DNA of 11,596 nt from Hepatocystis sp. ex Piliocolobus tephrosceles (lineage: Eukaryota > Apicomplexa > Aconoidasida > Haemosporida > Plasmodiidae), in contig CABPSV020000593.1 in assembly GCA_902459845.2 (NCBI GenBank), positions 1,094 through 12,689 on the forward strand, in the 5' to 3' direction. Positions 1-6,423 of the stretch are shown here, in pieces (within the stretch, counting starts at the first letter, position 1; every line of letters starts with the position of its first letter). A program made the translations under genes and the position numbers. The notes under the pieces were generated by a model that saw only the letters and a list, made by a program, of their open reading frames with translations, had not been told where the DNA came from and searched no databases.

Positions 1-78
1 ATAAAAAAATAAATAAAAAAATAAATAAAAAAATAAATAAAAAAATAAATAAAAAAATAAATAAAAAAATAAATAAAT
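1..78. repeat. 12-bp tandem array (T A7 T A3)
   Basis: About 6.5 near-perfect copies of a 12-bp unit: T, seven A, T, three A. T residues fall at 2, 10, 14, 22, 26, 34, 38 and so on to 74. The array lies downstream of exon 3 of the minus-strand Vma12-like gene. It most likely sits in that gene's next intron, or in 3' non-coding DNA. Read on the minus strand it is T-rich and could serve as the pyrimidine tract of an acceptor beyond the left edge. A 12-bp period keeps any reading frame. Confidence 0.85.
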
Positions 79-168
79 GAATAGGTGAAATTGTCATCAA
101 AATGAATGAATAAAAATAAAACTATGCATATTTGTGTGTTTTTTTTTTTTTTTTTTTTTTTTTTTTAC

Positions 169-406
169 GGTTGTATATTTGGTAATCCCTAACAGAAGGC
201 TTCCATAATAGCCACTAAGAAAAGATAAAAATATTCCTATTATTAGATTTATTCCATATCTAAAAAAAAAAAAAAAAAAAAAAGCGAACACACAAACATG
301 TATAATATAAGTACAATATAGGAATATGTTGCTTTAACATTAAAAATAATAAAAAATAAAAGTAGTAGATAAATTATAAAGGTTTAAAAAAACATAAAAA
401 TGTACG

Positions 407-437
<31 letters not shown>

Positions 438-1420
438 AAATGTATGGTATATATGTATATTACGGAAATGTGCTTTTGTAATTTGAAAAGGAATCATGTA
501 TGTTATTATTTTGTTTAATTAGTTTTTGATATTTTTTTTCTTCGTTGCGAAGGTTTCTGAAGGATTTGCTATCCTTTTGGACTTTTTCGTATATTCCTCT
601 GTCTATAAAAAAATAAAAAAAAAAAATAAACAAATGACATATAAAAAACAAATAAGCATTAGTTAACAAGTTTTTTTTTTTTTTTTTCATTCCACTTAAA
701 ATAAATGTGTTTTTTTTTTTTTTTTTCATTACAAGTTATACTAGAGTTAGACAAAATATTATGAGCATTTATTTTCTCTTTATTATTATGGTGACGATAT
801 AAGTTATAAATATACAGTAAGATATTTAACATGTCCATATTAATATTATTTTTTGTTAATATTTTATTTAAATTTTTTGATTCTTTAAAAATTATTTTTG
901 AGCTTTCTTTATTTATTTTATTCGAATATAAAGATTGATTTTTTTCACACCAACTTATAATATCATCTCTTATGATTATAAATTCTTTTAAAAAATTTTG
1001 TATTTCTGTTGTTATTTCAACATTTATTATTCTTTTCACATATACACTATCATCTGTGTCTTCTGTTTCTCCCTCATTATGGCTAGTTTCATTTTTGCTG
1101 TCATTATTTTTTTCCATTTTTTTTTCGTTTTTCTTTTCGTTTTTTTTTTCATTTTTGTTTATGTCTTCCGTACATTCTTTACTTATTTTATGTTTTTCTT
1201 TTTCCGATTTCTCTTGGTCTTTCTTCCCATTTTCTATTTCTGTTATCTTTTCATTATTTAAAAGTAACGTAGCATTTTTTTTATTTGTTTCTTCTGTTAA
1301 GTTAAGGTCAAAGGAAACATCACTTAAGTTTATATTTTTTTTTAAAGTACCATTTGTTTTATCTGTTAAGCCTGTGTTATCAGAACAAACCATTTTATTT
1401 TCAAAATCACTGTGCGTCAT
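169..1420 (-). CDS. Vma12/TMEM199-like V-ATPase assembly factor, 3 exons, 3' end off the window
   Basis: Exons on the minus strand: 1420-733, 602-464 and 259-169. The first 306 residues are in the window. The start is ATG 1420-1418, in the context AATAAATGA. Exon 1 ends in phase 1 (T|GTAATG) and exon 2 begins AC after TATAG. Exon 2 ends in phase 2 (CC|GTAATA) and exon 3 begins A after a long T tract plus TAG. Both joins restore one open frame. Residues 1-130 are Lys/Glu/Asn-rich, with three NEKK repeats at 90-101. Residues 134-150 (EITTEIQNFLKEF) and 193-209 (NINMDMLNILLYIYNLYR) look like the two N-terminal helices of Vma12 proteins. Residues 235-260, including RNEEKKYQKLI, match the basic/Tyr helix before the membrane. 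Residues 278-301 (GINLIIGIFLSFLSGYYGS) form TM1. Known family role: ER-membrane chaperone of V0 assembly together with Vma21 and Vma22. Family members are about 210 residues with two TMs, so this protein is longer at the N-terminus and its TM2 is missing here. Identity is inferred from layout and motifs, not from a search. A-tract errors in exon 1 are possible. Confidence 0.68.
260..463 (-). other. Intron 2 of the Vma12-like gene
   Basis: The donor is GTAATA at 463-458. The acceptor is AG at 261-260, after about 22 T on the minus strand. It is a phase 2 intron of 204 bp. It contains a (TA)n run at 407-434 and stop codons in all useful frames. Joining across it gives STF-P-YGINLI and leads directly into TM1. 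A further donor, GTAAAAA at 168, follows exon 3 in phase 0, so at least one more exon is expected to the left. Confidence 0.75.
407..434. repeat. (TA)n microsatellite in intron 2
   Basis: An uninterrupted TA dinucleotide run of 14 units lies inside intron 2 of the Vma12-like gene. It is probably length-variable. Confidence 0.9.
603..732 (-). other. Intron 1 of the Vma12-like gene
   Basis: The donor is GTAATG at 732-727 and the acceptor is TATAG ending at 603, after a T-rich tract. It is a phase 1 intron of 130 bp. An alternative donor, GTATAA at 741, is also phase 1 and closer to the usual Plasmodium donor. It would remove three codons (742 would be the last exonic base). The sequence alone does not decide between the two. 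Confidence 0.7.
1118..1153 (-). repeat. NEKK coding repeat
   Basis: Three tandem copies of the four-codon unit Asn-Glu-Lys-Lys lie in exon 1 of the Vma12-like gene, residues 90-101, followed by a degenerate KMEKN. The tract is charged and low-complexity. It belongs to a species-specific N-terminal extension that the Vma12 core does not need. Confidence 0.8.
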
Positions 1421-1546
1421 TTATTAGAGTGTTTTTTTTTTTTTTTTTACTTTTTACTTTTTTTTTTTATAAGTTTAATAATAATGTTTTTTAAAAAAAA
1501 GCCTTTTTTACTTAAAACAAGAGAGTAATAGAGGATGGGGGAAGAG

Positions 1547-1616
<70 letters not shown>

Positions 1617-1619
1617 AAA
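1547..1619. repeat. Long poly(A) tract upstream of the Vma12-like gene
   Basis: An A-only tract is broken by single G residues at 1566 and 1615, with one pure run of 48 A at 1567-1614. It lies about 130-200 bp upstream of the Vma12-like start codon, so on that gene's sense strand it is poly(T). Such dA:dT tracts are common in Plasmodium promoters and tend to exclude nucleosomes. The exact length may be an assembly estimate. Confidence 0.9.
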
Positions 1620-1901
1620 TTTTTACATCATTATTTTTGTATACATCTTACATTTTTTATATTTATAATTTTTTTTAATTTATACTTTCTTTACATTTTA
1701 TTATATCCGATTCAATTTTTACTATTTTTATTTTTACACACCTCTCATTTTAGCACTTTTTTTTTTTTTTTTTTTTTTTTTCACTCATAAAATAGAGCTT
1801 TCCTGTTGTTAATTTATGTATAAATATATATATAAATAAATATGTATATATATGTGTACGCTTTAATATATAAACATACACATGCTTATATACGTGTAAA
1901 C

Positions 1902-1950
1902 TTTTTTATTTTTTATTTTTTATTTTTTATTTTTTATTTTTTATTTTTTA
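1902..1950. repeat. (TTTTTTA)7 tandem repeat
   Basis: Seven exact copies of a 7-bp unit, six T and one A, with A at 1908, 1915, 1922, 1929, 1936, 1943 and 1950. A degenerate tail follows. It is an intergenic microsatellite. Confidence 0.92.
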
Positions 1951-2169
1951 TTATTTATTTTTTAAATTTATTGTGATAAGCAAAAAAAAAAAAAAGAAAG
2001 AAAGGAAAGATATTATAAGCTCAATAATTAAACAAAAGACAAAAAAAAAAAAAAAAAAAATTAAGAAGGGGAGAAAGAAAATAAAAGTATCATGGCATTT
2101 TTTTAAATGCTAAAAAAGAACTTATTTGTATACATATTTTTTTTTTACTTTGTTTTTTATTACTTAAGT

Positions 2170-2171
<2 letters not shown>

Positions 2172-2217
<46 letters not shown>
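2172..2217. repeat. Pure poly(A) run of 46
   Basis: An uninterrupted run of 46 A in the divergent intergenic region. It is flanked by C on both sides. Confidence 0.92.
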
Positions 2218-2218
<1 letters not shown>

Positions 2219-2441
2219 ATCCGACTAAAAAACGTTGTTTTATATAATATATTTTTATTACTAATAAAACTTACTATTTTATGAGCACATTTCGTTTTTT
2301 TTAGTTGTTACATTAGAACGTATTTGCAAATTCCTATATATATGTTATCCCTTTTGTAGTTTTAAGTAAAGTAAGTTAAATTATTACAAGGATAAAAAAA
2401 AAAAAAAGAAAAAAAAAAAAAATCATAATATTATAAGTCGT

Positions 2442-2445
<4 letters not shown>

Positions 2446-2481
<36 letters not shown>
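2446..2481. repeat. (TA)n microsatellite
   Basis: An uninterrupted alternating AT run of about 36 bp in the divergent intergenic region. Confidence 0.9.
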
Positions 2482-2484
<3 letters not shown>

Positions 2485-2660
2485 CTCTGTTGTTTGGCTT
2501 ATTATAGAGTATTAGTTATACCTTAATTATTTTACTACATTTAAAAGAAAAAATAAAAATTCATAATTAAAAAAAAGAAAAAAAAAAGTTATACTCTCAG
2601 AAATATTTAAGTTCATATGTATATATATATATTATATTTTTTTTATATTTTAGTTCGTTT

Positions 2661-2882
2661 ATGTTCATATTGTCATTTCAAGTGTCAGTTGTTCAACATA
2701 TTTATAAACTATGCGCTCTTTTTATAAAATTAAAAAAAATTATTGTCTTTTTTATTTATTTTTTTGTGCTTTGTCACAAAAATTATAAAACGTATTTAAA
2801 AAAAAAAGAAAGAAAAGGATACTATTATAATTCGCTTTTAAATAAATGCCAAAATAAATATTTATATATATATATTTATTAA
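2661..2882 (+). CDS. Weak 73-codon open frame, probably not a gene
   Basis: ATG at 2661 opens a 73-codon frame with a hydrophobic first half (for example IIVFFIYFFVLC) and a basic second half (YLKKKERKGYYY). It is slightly less repetitive than its surroundings and is preceded by TATATTTTAG, which would serve as a splice acceptor. Against it: it is short, ends in a TA-run-coded YIYIY tail, has no recognisable family and no clear partner exon. It could be a small membrane protein or a UTR exon of the downstream gene, but chance is more likely. Confidence 0.12.
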   Translation: MFILSFQVSVVQHIYKLCALFIKLKKIIVFFIYFFVLCHKNYKTYLKKKERKGYYYNSLLNKCQNKYLYIYIY

Positions 2883-3840
2883 CATGTTATGTTTACGCAT
2901 CTTGCTTGAACACTTTGTTATAGGAATAAGTAAATACTTCTGCATATGCATGTGCAAATTGGTGATTCTATTTTAAGAAGCTCAACTTTTTTGTGATAAT
3001 TCCTAATAAATTGTACACATGTCATAAGTACATATATACATAATACATAATACATATAGAGATATATATGTACGTACGTATTATGCCGATTTTAATTAAT
3101 TTGTGTTATTGCATAACCGCTTTAATAACTTATATTATATACATATATATACATAAATATGAGATATGCATTTTTTGTTCATATATTTATACTTAAATTA
3201 CACGATGCAATTTTTTTTTTTTTTTTTTTTTTTTAAGTTTAGACAGATGCTATTTTTTTATGTTCCTTTTACCATAAAAAATTAATAACAAATACGAATA
3301 AAAAAAAAAAAAAATGAAAAATTATTATTACTTTGTATAAATATATACATAAATACATTTTACATATATGTACATATGTATATATATATATATATATAGG
3401 GAGAGAGGTACATAATATGTGACTCTATTTTATTTTTTTAGTTTCTTTTTTAAAAATAACACCTTTTAAAAATGTTATCCATTTTATATGCACATACGCA
3501 TGTAGACACTCTATCGCAAATATATTTTTAATTTTCCAACATTAACTACTTTATGCTTAGTTAAAATATATAAAAAAAAAAAAAAATATGTATAAGTTTT
3601 TTTATAAAAATTTGTGATAAATCTGTAAGATATATTAAATAAAATATAAAATCAACAAATGGACACACGTATGTAATATATCTACATGTATATTAATATA
3701 TGTACATTCATATATATCACACGTATATAAATATTTAAAAATATACTTAATTTTTTTAAGCATAAAAAATAACTATTTTTTTAATTTTATTTAAGTTGCT
3801 TTTTTTTTTTTTTTTTACATAGTTCATCTTTTTATGTACA

Positions 3841-3843
<3 letters not shown>

Positions 3844-3880
<37 letters not shown>
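3844..3880. repeat. (AT)n microsatellite
   Basis: An uninterrupted alternating AT run of about 37 bp. It is preceded by GTACATGC and followed by CACG. Confidence 0.9.
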
Positions 3881-3883
<3 letters not shown>

Positions 3884-4380
3884 GTTACCATATTCATAGT
3901 AGTTTTAAAAAAACAGGTTATTTTTTTATATTTATATTTTATTAAATTTTATTTATTATGTTATAAAATGAGGCCTTACAAAATGTACATATATAAATAT
4001 GTATACACATATATATGTATATTATAAAAAAATATGGCCATTCAACAAATAGTGGTACTTATATTTTAATTTTTTTATGAGCATTACCATTTATATTTTG
4101 CAAGTACATGCTTTAAAAATGAAATATATTATTTTCACTCATTTAATGAACTATTTTATTTTTTTTTTTTAATGAGAAACACAAGTAGGAATTTATAATA
4201 TAACATTTTAAAAAAAATTTTTAATTAAAATTTGTGTCTTTTATTTTTGAATTCTTAATATTTAAATAGTGGTTTGATGACATACTATTTTTTATGTTTT
4301 ATCTTTTTCTCTTTTAGCATTTTTTTTTTTTTTTATCATTTATTTTTTATTTATTAATTTTTTTTTTTTGACAATTATCC

Positions 4381-4411
<31 letters not shown>

Positions 4412-4768
4412 TCATGTATGTGATTTTATGTAACTTTTTCAGTACGTAGCTTTTACTATTTCACCTCTCTCTCTCTTCATATATGTTTTTATTTATTTAT
4501 AGATACTTAGTGGCATGTTTTTTATTAACAAAGAAATTAAAAAAAAAAAAAAAAATAATGCAGTTAATGCAGTTTAATATAAATATGTCAACACAATTAC
4601 AATACATGCAATAAAATTTTGTTAATTTTATGCATTTTATAAATTGTACTATTAATATTTTTAATTATGTTTGTTATCACTATTAAGTTTTATTTTATTT
4701 TTTTTTTTTATATATGGACATTTTTAGTTAGAATATAAAAACATAAGTATGTTATGATATATATAAAA

Positions 4769-4820
4769 ATAATGCACCGGTATAATGCACTGGTATAATA
4801 CACCATTATAATACACCAGT
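4769..4820. repeat. GC-richer 13-bp tandem array
   Basis: Four tandem 13-bp units occur with no gaps: ATAATGCACCGGT (4769-4781), ATAATGCACTGGT (4782-4794), ATAATACACCATT (4795-4807) and ATAATACACCAGT (4808-4820). The first two contain TGCAC (reverse complement GTGCA), and ACCGGT in the first is a palindrome. This is the most GC-rich and most ordered element in the 5-kb intergenic region. It is either a minisatellite or a clustered binding site. Confidence 0.88.
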
Positions 4821-5119
4821 ATGTGGAATCTTTTAGTTTATACATATTTTAATATAGATTTTTTTTTTTTTTTTTTTTTAAAACGCAATTGTTAATTTAT
4901 AAAAATAATTACTTTTATTTCATTATCAATGAAAATGTGATATGTATATATATACATATATATGTTTTTATTTTTTTTTTTTTATGCTACATTATCTTAA
5001 ATTTTAAAAGTGTGTATACTTAAATGTTTTTTAAAAAAAATTGATAAAGCTTTAAACATCTTACTGCTTCTATATCGTTTATTATTAGCAATCAAACATA
5101 TAATTAAAATATGATACAG

Positions 5120-5163
5120 AAAAAAAAAAAAAAAAATAATAATAATAATAATAATAAAAAAAA

Positions 5164-5222
<59 letters not shown>

Positions 5223-5234
5223 AAAAAAAAAAAA
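5120..5234. repeat. Compound poly(A)/(AAT)n tract with a 55-A run
   Basis: A run of about 17 A is followed by (AAT)n at about 5137-5155. After a short A/T mix comes a pure run of 55 A at 5166-5220, then T and 13 more A. It is about 1.2 kb upstream of the large plus-strand gene. It is the longest homopolymer in the window and its true length is likely uncertain. Confidence 0.92.
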
Positions 5235-5469
5235 CAATTATGTATATATGTTACATATATTTTTAGCCTTAGTTAACAATTTTTTTTTTTTTTTTTTTTT
5301 TCATATTAACTTAATGTTAATATTTACAAATTAATACATATTTCACTTTTAATTCAATATTTTTATTTATATTTGTATAAAAATTAAAATAAATTTTTAT
5401 TTGAAACTTTTGAAAAAGTTACATACACCCCTATGTATATAATACATATATGTATGCATACAAATTACT

Positions 5470-5475
<6 letters not shown>

Positions 5476-5502
<27 letters not shown>
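5476..5502. repeat. (TA)n microsatellite
   Basis: A short uninterrupted TA run in the upstream region of the large gene. Further TA runs occur at about 5828-5842 and 6258-6277. Confidence 0.85.
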
Positions 5503-5507
<5 letters not shown>

Positions 5508-6423
5508 GATATGCCTACATATGTATATTTTAATATTTGTAGATGTACATAGATATATACATTGTACCTGTATATATATTAAACACGTAAGGCACATAAA
5601 TTTGAAGCGAGTGTTTATAATACAATTACTCTTTTTAGCTAAAAGTGAACCCGTTTTTATTTATTTATTTATTTATTTTTTTTTTTTGATTACCTTAAAA
5701 TGTTATGTTATAATGTATAATATATATCACAAAAAAAAAAAAAATAACATAAAGGAGTGTACATTTATATTGTTATCTAAAAAAATTTTTTTTTTTTAAA
5801 TATATATATATATACCTACACACGTATATATATATATATATATGCATTACATTATTAAAAACAAATTTAGTAAAAACTTGATTATATTATACACGTTTGA
5901 ATAATTGTATGTTTTATGAAGACATAAATTTTGGTGTTATTTGGTATTATATAATAAAAATTATTAATATACCTTTTTAATCCACTTTGAACATACTATT
6001 TTAATTTTTTTTAACAATTCGATTTATTTTATGTATCTATATATATACATTCCCTATTTTTTAATTTATGCAATTATAAAACATTTTTCGTAGATTTACC
6101 CAACTTGTTCAAACTTTTTTTTTTTATTTTTAAAATTTTTTATTAAATTTGAGAGTAATTATTATTTATGTTTGTTTCGATTTTATGATATATTTTTTTT
6201 TTCTTTTTTTTTTTTTTAAAATATTTATTCATTTATTTTGTCTGTGTCTAAATTTGTATATATATATATATATATATGTATGTATATATTATACTCACAC
6301 AAATGTATATATGTAAAATGTATACATACATACAAATGTATGACATTAGTATTTTTCCGAATTCATTTATTATTATTTTATTTTATTTTTTTTTAAATAC
6401 TGTTCTTGCTATACGTTAAAACA

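Larger units (their letters stand above)
1421..6423. other. 5-kb divergent intergenic region (two promoters expected)
   Basis: The flanking genes start at 1420 (minus) and 6424 (plus), so this stretch should carry both 5' UTRs and promoters. I see no convincing gene in it. Most of it is A or T homopolymers, (TA)n runs and ACATATGTA-type alternating sequence. Long tracts lie at 1547-1619, 2172-2217, 2446-2481, 3844-3880, 5120-5234 and 5476-5502. Less repetitive patches lie around 2885-3030, 3470-3540 and 4430-4480 and in the 13-bp array at 4769-4820. Two open frames of 73 and 92 codons (2661-2882 and 5521-5799) are judged weak. I cannot place transcription starts. Confidence 0.75.

Noticed and set aside
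97..291. 64-codon minus-strand open frame with poly-Phe start and poly-Lys end
   Set aside because: Only the middle part (259-169) is real, as exon 3 of the Vma12-like gene. The Phe run is the intron T tract and the Lys run follows the donor.
972..1427. Plus-strand open frames over 972-1427 and 998-1261
   Set aside because: They lie antisense to exon 1 of the Vma12-like gene and read as Phe/Ser/Leu low complexity. They are explained by the Lys/Glu/Asn codons on the other strand.
5397..5597. 66-codon minus-strand open frame
   Set aside because: It is driven by a (TA)n run (YIYIYI text), has no recognisable family, and overlaps another weak frame on the plus strand.
5521..5799. 92-codon plus-strand open frame
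   Set aside because: It is composed of T-run Phe, ATTT-repeat Leu/Ile/Phe and A-run Lys text, with no family and no splice partner. It is likely chance in A/T-rich DNA.
1421..6423. Centromere
   Set aside because: Plasmodium centromeres are near-pure A/T with a large internal repeat array. This region has many C/G-bearing patches and only short, unrelated repeats.
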